Position numbers and translations under genes: made by a program
Notes under the pieces: generated by a model
The model's database searches: none
Seen by the model: the letters and a program-made list of their open reading frames with translations, nothing else
What the model was told of the DNA's origin: nothing
Origin: JANXSD01 sp043758125
GTDB taxonomy: Bacteria > Bacteroidota > Bacteroidia > AKYH767-A > OLB10
Assembly: GCA_043758125.1 (NCBI GenBank)
Contig: JAYVOC010000108.1
Span: forward strand, 1-9,326
DNA length: 9,326 nt
Direction: 5' to 3'
Shown here: piece after piece, positions 1 through 7,984 of the stretch
Numbering within the stretch: the first letter of the stretch is position 1
Layout: every line of letters starts with the position of its first letter

Positions 1-3000
1 TACGGTCAGCCCGTTCAATTCCGTTTCGAAAATTATACGGTCAAAGACGGCATATCGGCAAAAGAATATGGGCAGATTTTACAGGACAGTAGAGGTTTCT
101 TATGGATCGCCACCCAAAATGGGTTGAACCGTTATAATGGAATCTCCTTTCAAAAGTTTTATAACAATTCGTCAGATTCAAATTCGCTTTCTGGCAATGT
201 TATCAATTCAATGACAGAATTGCCAGGCGGATTGCTTGTAATTGGAACCAATGACGGGTTAAGTGTTTACAATATTTATAGTAATCGTTTTGAAAATTTT
301 CGGCTAAAAAAAAATAATTCAGTAGCCAGAAAAAATATATTTATCAGGAATGTCTTTACTGATTCAGATAAAAATCTTTGGGTCAATTATAACGGCATCA
401 TAGATATTTTCGATTCACTTCTTAATTTTAAACTCCGGTTTACTGATTCTCCGGAGGGGAAAATTTTAAAAGGAATAGCGATTGTCTTTAATCATTCGAC
501 TATTGATGACAGCGGAAATCTGTGGATCCCGTCAGATAATATTGGCGTTGTAATGATTGAAAATAAAACGCAAAAGGTAACTTGCTTTAATAATTCACAT
601 GACTCGCTTTTTCAGAAAGGGGCTATCCGTGGATTTTACTTCGACAAACAAAATAAAATAATATGGTATTCTCCCTGGGGTTATGGTTTATTGAAGTTTG
701 ATCTAAAGAATAAAACGACAAAAAAATATTCTTTTGCTCCTAAAGGTACAATATTTTCCAAAACATATAATACCATTAACGGTATAATTCCGTGGAATGA
801 TAAACTGATTTTGGGTAGTGAAAGTGGCGGCTTATTTGATTTCAATCCTGTTGATGGAACAAGTAAAATATACACGCATGATATTTACAATCCTTACACC
901 TTGGCTTCTGATGGAATTTCAAGAATGTATTTGGATAAAGAAAAAAATCTTTGGATTGCCAACAGCGAAGCATTGAGTAAAGTGGATCTTGCAAAATCGC
1001 CCTTTCATTATTATTCCGATGAATTTAGAACTGGCATTAATCAACCGCTTGCGGAATTGGCAAGTATGACTCTTTATGATTCCTGTTATCTTCTTGTCGG
1101 AACTATGAATAACGGATTGTCTGTTATCGATTTGAAAACAGGAGTTGTAAAACAAAAAACTGTTAGCGCATCTTTGTCGGGATATGAAAATATAATCAAT
1201 AGAGTGTATGTTGACAAAATGAAAAACATTTGGGTCGGAACCGCCGCCGGATTTTTCATTTACGATATAATTAAGAATGTTTTTACTAGACCGACGGGCA
1301 TATTTGCAGCAATACCTAAAGACGAAGTCTCTGCAATTTTTCAGGATTCTCATTTTGACTATTGGTTTGGTTTCAGGAGTGGGCTTTCACTTGTTCACTA
1401 CTCGAATGCAGAAAAAAAAATGAAAAAGTATATCTATCATGATAATCCTAGTCCGCTAGATTTTCCATTATATTATTTTAATAAAATCAAAGAAGATTCA
1501 AAGGGAAATATATGGTTTTCAACTGTCCTTCCGCAAGGTTTCGCTTTATGGAACAGAACATCCAATTTTTTTACCCAGCTTCCTGCGACAAAATTTACTG
1601 ATGAACATTTTTCAGAAAGCATCTGTGATATGTTGACGGATTCCGGCAACACAATTTGGCTTGCATCAGGAGCAGGTCATGGCTTGCTTCGATATAATTA
1701 TGTTTCGAATAAAACTGAAAGTTTTTCCAGAAGTTATGGACTCAACAATGAGATTGTTAAATCCATTGCACGTGATCATAACGGAAATCTTTGGTTGGGA
1801 ACACATAACGGACTTGCAGTATTTAATCCTGTCGAAAAGAAATTTAAAAACTTTGACCTTACGGATGGCTTGCCTGATGAGGAATTCACGCGTTCATCTT
1901 TTTTCGATTCCGCTAGTAATCTTGTTTACTTGCTAACCTCTCATGCTGTTGTTTATTTTAATCCTGATGATCTTAATAAAAAATTAACGACTCAGAATCT
2001 TTATATTCAAAAAATTCAAATCAATGGAAAGGATACTACTGTTGATTTATCTCAACCGCTGAAACTTTCATACAACCAGAATTACATTAACATTGAATAT
2101 ACATGTGTTGATTTCAAGAACGGAGATAAAATCAAGTTCTCTTATTTTTTGGAAGGATTGGATGTGGCGTGGAATGAAGCAGGCATTAACACGTTTGCAA
2201 ACTATTCGAATCTTGCACCCGGGGATTATATTTTTAAATTAAAAACATCCGCTGGAAACGACGAAAATGGTACTGAAATAGATGCACTAATGTTCACCAT
2301 CCTTCCTCCGTTTTGGTCGACATGGTGGTTTAGAATTTTTATTGCATTATTGTCAGGAGGATGTATCGCATGCGTAGTAGCAATTTATTTCAGACGAAAA
2401 ATAAATATTAAACATCGTGCATTCGAGCAGCAACAGCGAATAAATTCTGAGCGCACACGTATCAGTAGTGAATTGCATGATGATCTTGGTTCAGGGCTTA
2501 CTAAAATTGTGATGATGGGAGATCAGTTAAGAAAGAATGCTGACTTTAAAAATGAACAAATCATTTCGCGCATGTCATCTTCTGCACGCGAATTGGTTGA
2601 CAATATGAATGAAATAATCTGGGCACTCAATATGCGAAATGATTCTTTGCAAAATCTGATCGCACACATCCATAAATATGGATACGAATATTTTGATGAT
2701 ACAAAGATTAAATTGCAGGTACTCATCCCAGACATAATTCCTGAAGCTGCACTTTCTGGTGAAGCAAGAAGAAATATTTTTTTAGTAGTTAAAGAAGCAC
2801 TTCATAATATTTCAAAGCACAGCAAAGCGGAAATTGTTGCTATCCATATTGAATTAGCCGGAAAAGTAATTCTAGTGAATATCAGTGATGACGGTCGGGG
2901 TCTTTCTTTGGATAACCCAGGAAACGGGCTTCGAAATATGAAACAACGGATGATTGAAATTGGAGGAACATTTGTTATTAATTCTCCCGCTAAGAATGAC

Positions 3001-3039
3001 AAAGGAACGCATGTTAGTGTTTCATTTCCATTTTCATAA
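1..3039 (+). CDS. Two-component sensor histidine kinase with periplasmic beta-propeller (5' partial)
   Basis: This is an inner-membrane sensor kinase that probably reads a periplasmic ligand and phosphorylates the response regulator encoded next to it. The frame is open from base 1, and the residues before the first possible internal start (TTG at 124) already match a propeller blade, so the true start and signal peptide lie upstream. Residues are numbered from base 1 (1012 visible). Reg_prop blades recur over about 1-660, for example ILQDSRGFLWIATQNGL near 27 and IARDHNGNLWLGTHNGL near 590. A Y_Y_Y domain spans about 665-768, one membrane helix 776-797 and a short charged linker 798-820. HisKA_3 carries the motif RISSELHDDLGSGL with phospho-acceptor His826. 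HATPase_c has N-box KEALHNISKH (Asn936), DDGRG at 963-967 and a following GNGL. There is no receiver or AraC domain in the chain, unlike hybrid HTCS sensors of polysaccharide loci. The ligand cannot be told from sequence. Confidence 0.93.
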   Translation, partial: YGQPVQFRFENYTVKDGISAKEYGQILQDSRGFLWIATQNGLNRYNGISFQKFYNNSSDSNSLSGNVINSMTELPGGLLVIGTNDGLSVYNIYSNRFENFRLKKNNSVARKNIFIRNVFTDSDKNLWVNYNGIIDIFDSLLNFKLRFTDSPEGKILKGIAIVFNHSTIDDSGNLWIPSDNIGVVMIENKTQKVTCFNNSHDSLFQKGAIRGFYFDKQNKIIWYSPWGYGLLKFDLKNKTTKKYSFAPKGTIFSKTYNTINGIIPWNDKLILGSESGGLFDFNPVDGTSKIYTHDIYNPYTLASDGISRMYLDKEKNLWIANSEALSKVDLAKSPFHYYSDEFRTGINQPLAELASMTLYDSCYLLVGTMNNGLSVIDLKTGVVKQKTVSASLSGYENIINRVYVDKMKNIWVGTAAGFFIYDIIKNVFTRPTGIFAAIPKDEVSAIFQDSHFDYWFGFRSGLSLVHYSNAEKKMKKYIYHDNPSPLDFPLYYFNKIKEDSKGNIWFSTVLPQGFALWNRTSNFFTQLPATKFTDEHFSESICDMLTDSGNTIWLASGAGHGLLRYNYVSNKTESFSRSYGLNNEIVKSIARDHNGNLWLGTHNGLAVFNPVEKKFKNFDLTDGLPDEEFTRSSFFDSASNLVYLLTSHAVVYFNPDDLNKKLTTQNLYIQKIQINGKDTTVDLSQPLKLSYNQNYINIEYTCVDFKNGDKIKFSYFLEGLDVAWNEAGINTFANYSNLAPGDYIFKLKTSAGNDENGTEIDALMFTILPPFWSTWWFRIFIALLSGGCIACVVAIYFRRKINIKHRAFEQQQRINSERTRISSELHDDLGSGLTKIVMMGDQLRKNADFKNEQIISRMSSSARELVDNMNEIIWALNMRNDSLQNLIAHIHKYGYEYFDDTKIKLQVLIPDIIPEAALSGEARRNIFLVVKEALHNISKHSKAEIVAIHIELAGKVILVNISDDGRGLSLDNPGNGLRNMKQRMIEIGGTFVINSPAKNDKGTHVSVSFPFS

Positions 3040-3100
3040 CACAAACTTGTTATTGCACAGGATAAATTGATTAAATATTTTTACCTCCGATAAAAAGCAA

Positions 3101-3730
3101 ATGCCCGATATACGTATTGCGATTGTAGAGGATGATCCCGACATCCGAAGGCTGCTCGAAGAAACCATTTCTTCGGAAAAGGGATTTAAGTGCGATGCTG
3201 TTTTTGAAAATGCTGAAGACGCATTAAAAAAAATTCCATTGCTAAATCCTGATATCGTATTGATGGATATTAATCTGCCAGGTATGAACGGGATTGAATG
3301 TGTGAAACGACTAATGGAAATTTGTCCGGGCATTCAGGTTATGATGTGTACGGTGTACGAAGAGGACGAAAAAATTTTTAATGCACTTCTTGCAGGAGCC
3401 ACAGGATATATTGTAAAGAAAACTCCTCCTGAGAAATTGGTGGAGGCTATTCGCGAATTACATCAAGGCGGTTCACCAATGTCAGCAAGTATCGCGCGAA
3501 GAGTGGTCTCTATGATGCTTGCTCATAAAACGGTGATGACAGAAGAAACATCCTCATTAACGATACGCGAAAAGGAATTACTCCACTTACTGTCACATGG
3601 TTATCGCTACAAGGAAATAGCTGAGAAACTTTCCATCTCCATCGAAACGGTTAGAAGGCATACACAAAGTATTTACCGCAAACTACATGTGCAGTCGCGC
3701 ACCGATGCAATCAACAAAGCTTTTCATTAA
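3101..3730 (+). CDS. LuxR-family (NarL/FixJ) response regulator
   Basis: This 209-residue cytoplasmic transcription factor is the likely partner of the kinase ending 61 bases upstream, and the two probably form one operon. Receiver domain: residues 4-120 with acidic pocket D11/D12, phospho-acceptor D56 in VLMDINLPGMNG, switch Thr84 and conserved Lys106. LuxR-type helix-turn-helix: about 150-207, with LTIREKELLHLLSHGY, the EIAEKLSIS turn and the recognition helix around ETVRRHTQSIYRKL. Length and domain order are normal for NarL/FixJ regulators, and no key residue is missing. The ATG at 3101 is chosen because MPDIRIAIVEDD places the first receiver strand directly at the N terminus. The AT-rich leader has no Shine-Dalgarno sequence, as is usual in Bacteroidota. 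Target promoters are unknown; the downstream T9SS-exported protease is one candidate by proximity only. Confidence 0.94.
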   Translation: MPDIRIAIVEDDPDIRRLLEETISSEKGFKCDAVFENAEDALKKIPLLNPDIVLMDINLPGMNGIECVKRLMEICPGIQVMMCTVYEEDEKIFNALLAGATGYIVKKTPPEKLVEAIRELHQGGSPMSASIARRVVSMMLAHKTVMTEETSSLTIREKELLHLLSHGYRYKEIAEKLSISIETVRRHTQSIYRKLHVQSRTDAINKAFH

Positions 3731-3755
3731 AAGAGAATCAATCTCTTTAGTTTTA
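3730..3755 (+). terminator. Weak hairpin terminator candidate after the response regulator
   Basis: AAAGAGA (3730-3736) and TCTCTTT (3742-3748) form a perfect 7-bp stem with a 5-base loop, followed by AGTTTT. The left arm starts on the last base of the stop codon. The stem is short and AT-rich, so termination may be leaky. Confidence 0.4.
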
Positions 3756-3936
3756 TCCGACTTTAATTTCCAGATGAATACACTAACACTTTCGTGTTAA
3801 CACTATCATGCTATTTTACTATTTTATTTTTTTTCATAGAATTACACAGGGAAACACTAGCTGTTAAGCATAGTTTTTAGCCTGAAATATTCTTAAGGAA
3901 TCAAACATAAATTAATAATTTTAAAACCTAACTAAC
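3731..3936 (+). promoter_or_regulatory. Intergenic leader between response regulator and M4 protease
   Basis: This 206-base AT-rich gap must hold the protease promoter if the upstream hairpin terminates. A second hairpin, TAACAC-TTTC-GTGTTA, lies at 3784-3799 and is followed by a T-rich stretch to about 3835, so it could be a second weak terminator or a regulator site. I found no good match to the Bacteroidota -7 element TAnnTTTG with a -33 TTG. The start codon is preceded by ACCTAAC (3926-3932) rather than a Shine-Dalgarno sequence. Confidence 0.35.
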
Positions 3937-6900
3937 ATGAAAACAATCAAACAATTTGCTATCCTGATAGCATTGATTAGTTGGTCTGCTCCAATTCTTT
4001 ATTCACAGAGCAGAATATCAAATCTTCCAAAGGAATTTAATGGTCAGGAGGCACAACAAAAAATTCCAGGTGCTTCATTTGTCAAAGAAGGCATAGCAAC
4101 ATCATTTCCTTCATTTGTTCGCTTTGAGGAAACAAAAAAAATCAGCAGCTCGGAATTTATTCCTTGGCTCAAAAGCACGATGAATTCAAATGCTGATGTT
4201 GATTTCAAATCTTTAAAACAAGAACATGATGAACTCGGATTTACGCATGAGCGTTATCAGCAAACATTCAAAGGAGTTCCTGTTGAGAATGCAACTTATG
4301 TTGTTCATGTTAAAGATGGAAGTGTAAATTATTTCAACGGACAGGCGGCAGATATGTCTTCTGCTCTTTCTCCTGTGCCTGCTCTAAAAGAAGATGCTGC
4401 GTTTGATGCTGCAAAAAAATATGTAGGCGCTGAACGTTTCAAATGGGAGGATCAATTTTGGGAAAATAATTTGAAGGAGAGGACAAAAAATCCTGCGGCA
4501 ACTTATTTTCCAAAGGGAGAACTATGCTGGTATTCGGTTTATTTTAATACTCCTGGGCAAACTCCTTCCTTCAAACTTGCGTACCGTTTTGATATTTCAT
4601 CAGCTAGTCCGGCGAGTGAAAAAAGGATTTATGTAGATGCAAATTCAGGAGTAATTCTTGCCACGTTTGCTCTCGAATCTAATTGTAATGGAGCGCCTGT
4701 AAATACAATTTTTAATGGCAACCGTCCTATTTTCACCGACTTTTATGATGGTACAAATTTCCGATTAAAAGATGATTGCCAGTCGGCAGAAATACAAATC
4801 AGAGCGTGGAATAGTGTGAGTTGCACTCCATCGCCAAGTGAAATTCAAAACACTTCTAATACGTGGAACAACAACAACAACGAAACTTTTGGTGCTACTG
4901 TGCTTTGGGCGACAAGACAGGCATACTGGTATTGGTTTACTGTGCAAGGACGCAACAGCTATGATAATGCGGGAGGAGATATTGATGGGTATATTAATGC
5001 TATATTCAGCGGGCCATGTTCTCCAAATCCTTGTTGTGTTGGCGCTAACGGAAACAATGCCTCTATGTCTTTTACTGGAGGACAATTAAAAGTGGGTAGA
5101 GCAAGTACAGGTACGTTGGCTAATTCATTTAGTACCCTTGATATTCTCGCTCATGAATATACTCATGCTGTTACAGGTTCAACGGCAGCATTAACATACG
5201 CCAATGAGTCTGGTGCTTTAAACGAATCCTTTAGTGATATTTTTGCTGAGGCAACAGAGAATTATATAACAGGAACAAACGATTGGCTATTAGGAAGTGA
5301 ACGCACGTCTGGTGCCATTAGGAGTATGTCAGATCCAAGTTCAGCTCCGTATGGCGACCCAGCTACTTATCTTACAGGAACAAATTGGTGTGATTATACA
5401 AATGCAGGTTTGTCCTGTACCATGAATGATGCAGGAGGAGTACATACAAACAGCGGAGTTCAGAATAAATGGTTTTATCTTTTATCAGTAGGTGGTTCGG
5501 GAACAAATGACAATGGCAATACATACAATATTTCTGGAATCGGAATCCTAAAAGCGGCCAGCATTGCAAAACGGAATCTCACTTCCATTTTAAATAACAA
5601 CTCAAATTATTCAGACGCTCGTGCCGGGTCATTGCAGGCTGCAGTGGATTTGTTCGGAGCATGTTCAAATGAATTGAAACAAGCAACTAACGCATGGCGT
5701 GCCGTAGGAGTAGGTGCACCATATTTTGATGCGAACGCTGTTGTAACTTCCGATTATAATAAAATGAATGTTTCCTGTCATGATGCGTGCGATGGTTCGG
5801 CGGCTGCCTTTGTTATCAGCGGAATTTCTCCAGCATTTTTGTGGAGCAATGGAGCTACAACATCTTCCATCAGCGGACTTTGCCCAGGAGCTTATACCGT
5901 TACCGTTACTAATGTTTCTGGATTAGGATGTGCGGTGGTAACAAAGACAGTTACAATTATTAACACCCCTTTACTCGTACTTCCTGCTCTAACTTTATCC
6001 AACAACAACGGATATAATATTTCTTGCAATGGTGGCAATGACGGAACTGCAAGTGCAAATCCTTCAGGCGGAACAACACCTTACGGTTATTCATGGAGCG
6101 ATGGTCAGAGTTTTTCAAAAGCAACTGGACTTTCGGCTGGAACTTACTCGGTGACAGTCACTGATGTAAACGGATGTACTATCGCCCAAAGTGCTACATT
6201 AACTCAACCAACCGCTGTTTCAACCACTGTTGCGCCCACAACAAATTACAATGGTTTCAATGTACGATGTCATGGTGGTAGTGATGGTGCTGCCGCTGCA
6301 TCTCCTTCAGGTGGCGTAGGTTCATTCACATTTAATTGGAGTAACGGTGCAACAACAAATCCTGCAACAGGACTTTCGGCAGGAACATATACAGTGATTG
6401 TAACTGATGCAAATGGCTGTTCGCAAATAGCAAGCACAACATTAACAGAGCCTTCACAATTAACAATTGATGCAGGAGCAAACAAAATTGTTTACTATGG
6501 ATATCCTGATTCCTCTTGTGCAAAATTGCAATCATTTGGCGCTGGTGGTGGAGTACCTCCTCGAACATTGACTTGGAGTAACGGAAGTCATGCAGCGATG
6601 ATCAATGTTTGTCCGATTGCATCAACCATTTATTACCTAACAATAACGGATGCCAATGGATGTTCCGCTACCGACAGTGTGAGAGTTTGTGTTATTGATG
6701 TAAGGTGCGGGCCAGGACTTAAGAATGTTACGATTTGTCATAGAACAGGAAGTGCCACGAATCCGTTCGTTACTATTTGTCTTGATAAGTTGGGAGCAAA
6801 GGCACATTTCCTAAATCATGTTGGAGACCAGCTTGCAACATGCGGCATTGTTAAGGTTTGCGATTTCCCAGCTGTAGGTGCAAGATTTGAGGATTCAAGT

Positions 6901-7185
6901 GAAGAAGCAATCAACAGAGATGATGTTTATCTAGGAGCATTCCCAAATCCATTTTCTGGGATAACAACAATAAAATTTAAGTTATCTGAAAATGATAATG
7001 TCAATGTAAAAATCTATGACGTTTCCGGAAGAGAAAAAGCATTGATATTTACAGGAAAAACTATTGGGGGAAATATTTACGAGGCAACCTTTGCCGGAAC
7101 GCTTCTTTCGAATGGAATCTATTTTCTCCATCTCAAAAAGGAAAACGGTGAAAGCATTGTTCGAAAATTAATTTTAACGAAATAG
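3937..7185 (+). CDS. Secreted thermolysin-like M4 metalloprotease with SprB-type repeats and T9SS sorting domain
   Basis: This 1082-residue zinc endopeptidase is probably exported by Sec and then T9SS to act outside the cell. A signal peptide covers about 1-23 (ending LYSQ), followed by an FTP propeptide domain at about 75-135 and PepSY at about 150-245; both are normally removed on activation. The M4 catalytic domain spans about 250-595. It has HEYTH (His406, Glu407, His410), third zinc ligand Glu430 in GALNESFSD exactly 20 residues later as in thermolysin, and the DAGGVHTNSG block with Asp498 and His503. All catalytic residues are present, so it should be active. Three SprB-type repeats and a fourth degenerate Ig-like unit occupy about 607-910, then a Cys/His module at 924-976. 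A type A T9SS sorting domain runs 998-1082 (AFPNPFSG to the final LILTK). The gene stands alone, with a strong terminator 15 bases downstream. Substrate is unknown. Confidence 0.95.
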   Translation: MKTIKQFAILIALISWSAPILYSQSRISNLPKEFNGQEAQQKIPGASFVKEGIATSFPSFVRFEETKKISSSEFIPWLKSTMNSNADVDFKSLKQEHDELGFTHERYQQTFKGVPVENATYVVHVKDGSVNYFNGQAADMSSALSPVPALKEDAAFDAAKKYVGAERFKWEDQFWENNLKERTKNPAATYFPKGELCWYSVYFNTPGQTPSFKLAYRFDISSASPASEKRIYVDANSGVILATFALESNCNGAPVNTIFNGNRPIFTDFYDGTNFRLKDDCQSAEIQIRAWNSVSCTPSPSEIQNTSNTWNNNNNETFGATVLWATRQAYWYWFTVQGRNSYDNAGGDIDGYINAIFSGPCSPNPCCVGANGNNASMSFTGGQLKVGRASTGTLANSFSTLDILAHEYTHAVTGSTAALTYANESGALNESFSDIFAEATENYITGTNDWLLGSERTSGAIRSMSDPSSAPYGDPATYLTGTNWCDYTNAGLSCTMNDAGGVHTNSGVQNKWFYLLSVGGSGTNDNGNTYNISGIGILKAASIAKRNLTSILNNNSNYSDARAGSLQAAVDLFGACSNELKQATNAWRAVGVGAPYFDANAVVTSDYNKMNVSCHDACDGSAAAFVISGISPAFLWSNGATTSSISGLCPGAYTVTVTNVSGLGCAVVTKTVTIINTPLLVLPALTLSNNNGYNISCNGGNDGTASANPSGGTTPYGYSWSDGQSFSKATGLSAGTYSVTVTDVNGCTIAQSATLTQPTAVSTTVAPTTNYNGFNVRCHGGSDGAAAASPSGGVGSFTFNWSNGATTNPATGLSAGTYTVIVTDANGCSQIASTTLTEPSQLTIDAGANKIVYYGYPDSSCAKLQSFGAGGGVPPRTLTWSNGSHAAMINVCPIASTIYYLTITDANGCSATDSVRVCVIDVRCGPGLKNVTICHRTGSATNPFVTICLDKLGAKAHFLNHVGDQLATCGIVKVCDFPAVGARFEDSSEEAINRDDVYLGAFPNPFSGITTIKFKLSENDNVNVKIYDVSGREKALIFTGKTIGGNIYEATFAGTLLSNGIYFLHLKKENGESIVRKLILTK
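5755..6666 (+). repeat. SprB-type repeat block inside the M4 protease
   Basis: Three similar units begin near residues 607, 688 and 769 of the protease, with an 81-83 residue period. The conserved cysteines are C614, C697 and C778. Each unit has the pattern N-V/I-x-C-x-G-G-x-D-G, an aromatic W-S-N/D-G turn, then GLSAGTYSVTVTD-like ends. Units two and three also share nucleotide stretches such as CTTTCGGC-GGAAC, which suggests fairly recent duplication. A fourth unit (about 844-910) keeps LTWSNG and DANGCS but has lost the first half of the pattern. Such repeats in surface proteins like SprB are linked to adhesion or extended stalks; that role here is inference. Confidence 0.75.
6706..6864 (+). 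other. Small Cys/His module before the T9SS domain
   Basis: Residues 924-976 of the M4 protease hold C924, then VTICH (C934, H935), VTIC (C948), AHFLNH (H957, H961), C969 and C975. The order resembles a short module, VTICH...TIC...AHL.HGD.LG.C, that I recall near the C terminus of secreted Bacteroidota proteins. The function is unknown to me. It could be a disulfide-stabilised or metal-binding knob. Confidence 0.45.
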
Positions 7186-7200
7186 CAATAACGATCAGAT

Positions 7201-7236
7201 ATAAAAACCCGTCTCATTATAGAGACGGGTTTTTAT
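7201..7236. terminator. Strong bidirectional rho-independent terminator
   Basis: A perfect 15-bp inverted repeat (7201-7215 with 7222-7236) surrounds the 6-base loop ATTATA. The core is ACCCGTCTC/GAGACGGGT with A-runs on the left and a T-run on the right, so it works as a terminator in both directions. It lies 15 bases after the protease stop codon. Confidence 0.92.
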
Positions 7237-7254
7237 TCTACCTAACAAAACCAA

Positions 7255-7563
7255 ATGAAAAAACTAATCTTTACTTTACGATTGTTTGTGTTTCTACAAA
7301 CTGTTTCATTCATGATTCCGACTTTTTCCATTGCACAAAAAATTGCATGTGGTGGGCAACATTCTCTTTTCCTTTGTAGTGACAGTATAGTAAACTGTTG
7401 GGGATGGAATTTGCTAGGCCAACTTGGAAACGGAACCAACGCCAGTACCAATCTCCCTGTGGAAGTGACCGCTTTGAACGGCATTCGTGATGTTGGTGCC
7501 GGAGTGGATCACTCCGTTGCGCTGAAGAATGATTGGGATTGTGTCAAAGTGCTAATTCAATAA
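7255..7563 (+). CDS. Truncated RCC1-repeat secreted protein, N-terminal fragment
   Basis: The 102-residue frame starts with a clear signal peptide (MKKLIFTLRLFVFL to FSIAQ, about 1-28). About one and a half RCC1 beta-propeller blades follow: CGGQHSLFLCSDS, CWGWNLLGQLGNGT, then VGAGVDHSVALKND. At ALKND the blade pattern stops. The last nine residues (WDCVKVLIQ) are out-of-frame reading of a different segment, and the frame ends at 7563. Related Bacteroidota proteins have around seven blades before a T9SS tail, so most of the propeller is missing here. The start ATG fits the signal peptide, and the gene begins only 18 bases after the terminator hairpin. A functional product is unlikely, although a short exported peptide could still be made. 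Confidence 0.7.
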   Translation: MKKLIFTLRLFVFLQTVSFMIPTFSIAQKIACGGQHSLFLCSDSIVNCWGWNLLGQLGNGTNASTNLPVEVTALNGIRDVGAGVDHSVALKNDWDCVKVLIQ

Positions 7564-7808
7564 ATGAAAAGACAGATGCTTCAAGCATTTCAGTTTTTCC
7601 AAATCCTTTTAAAAATGAGTTTACAATAAACGGAACTACTGAAAAAGGAATAGTAACAATTTTGGATGCAACAGGGAAAGAAGTTCAGAAGCAAAAGACT
7701 TTTAATCTTGAAACTAAAATCAATACTGAAAAATTATTGCTGGGTTTTTATTTGCTCCGCTATACGGAGGGAAATACTACTTCTAATAGTAAGTTGATTA
7801 AATATTAA
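7533..7808 (+). pseudogene. T9SS sorting-domain fragment, out of frame with the RCC1 N-terminal part
   Basis: In the third frame, directly overlapping the end of the RCC1 fragment, the sequence reads GLCQSANSINEKTD and then a T9SS type A sorting domain: ISVFPNPFKNEF, then VTILDATGKEV, then GFYLLRY, ending LIKY. This is the normal end of a T9SS cargo protein. It has no ATG; the only candidate start is TTG at 7533, and there is an in-frame TGA at 7530-7532. It lacks its own signal peptide. It therefore reads as the 3' end of the same broken gene that begins at 7255, shifted by one base and joined after a large internal deletion. Confidence 0.75.
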
Positions 7809-7820
7809 TTAAAGCAACTT

Positions 7821-7984
7821 ACTACCAATTCTTAATATAAATTAGTTAAAAAAACGAAGTAGTTTTTTGTTAAGACGATTTTAAAAAAATCATTGCATAG
7901 CCATTGCATACGAAATTTTTTTTAAGAAGTATTAGTGAAAAATTGCAAGTATATAGGACTAATTTATATTAAGTTTGGTATTAG
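7821..7984. mobile_element. MITE-like non-autonomous element with inverted ends and flanking direct repeat
   Basis: CTTAATATAAATTAGT at 7831-7846 and its exact reverse complement at 7958-7973 form a 16-bp perfect inverted repeat, 111 bases apart. Similarity continues outwards with one gap: ACTACCAA at 7821-7828 against the complement of 7975-7982 (7 of 8 bases match). Just outside lie AAGCAACTT (7812-7820) and AAGCACCTT (7985-7993), a 9-base direct repeat with one mismatch that looks like a target-site duplication. The inside has no coding frame of note. The family is unknown and no transposase is present in the window. AT-richness makes chance similarity possible, so the call is moderate. 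Confidence 0.5.
7891..7910 (+). repeat. Two direct copies of CATTGCATA, 11-base period
   Basis: CATTGCATA occurs at 7891-7899 and again at 7902-7910, separated by GC, inside the MITE-like element. The period of about one helical turn would suit a protein-binding site, but only two copies exist. A local hairpin GATTTT-AAA-AAAATC lies just before, at 7877-7891. Confidence 0.4.

Noticed and set aside
124..126. TTG at 124 as the start of the sensor kinase
   Set aside because: The frame is open back to base 1, and the upstream residues (FENYTVKDGIS, ILQDSRGFLWIATQ) belong to the first propeller blade, so the gene is 5' partial.
919..1353. Minus-strand open frame of 144 codons inside the sensor kinase
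   Set aside because: It is antisense to clear Reg_prop coding sequence and has no recognisable motif.
4867..4881. AAC-rich run as a microsatellite or phase-variation tract
   Set aside because: It encodes a short Asn stretch (NNNNN) in frame; triplet changes would not switch the gene off, and the run is short.
4765..5085. Minus- and plus-strand alternative frames over the protease catalytic domain
   Set aside because: They overlap the intact M4 frame, are low in complexity and show no domain pattern.
7849..7868. AAAAAAC...GTTTTTT hairpin as terminator of the RCC1 remnant
   Set aside because: The stem has one G-C pair and six A-T pairs; it is too weak to call.
7831..7973. The 16-bp inverted repeat as a transcription terminator
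   Set aside because: The arms are 111 bases apart and purely AT-rich, so a terminator hairpin is implausible; the flanking direct repeat favours an inserted element.
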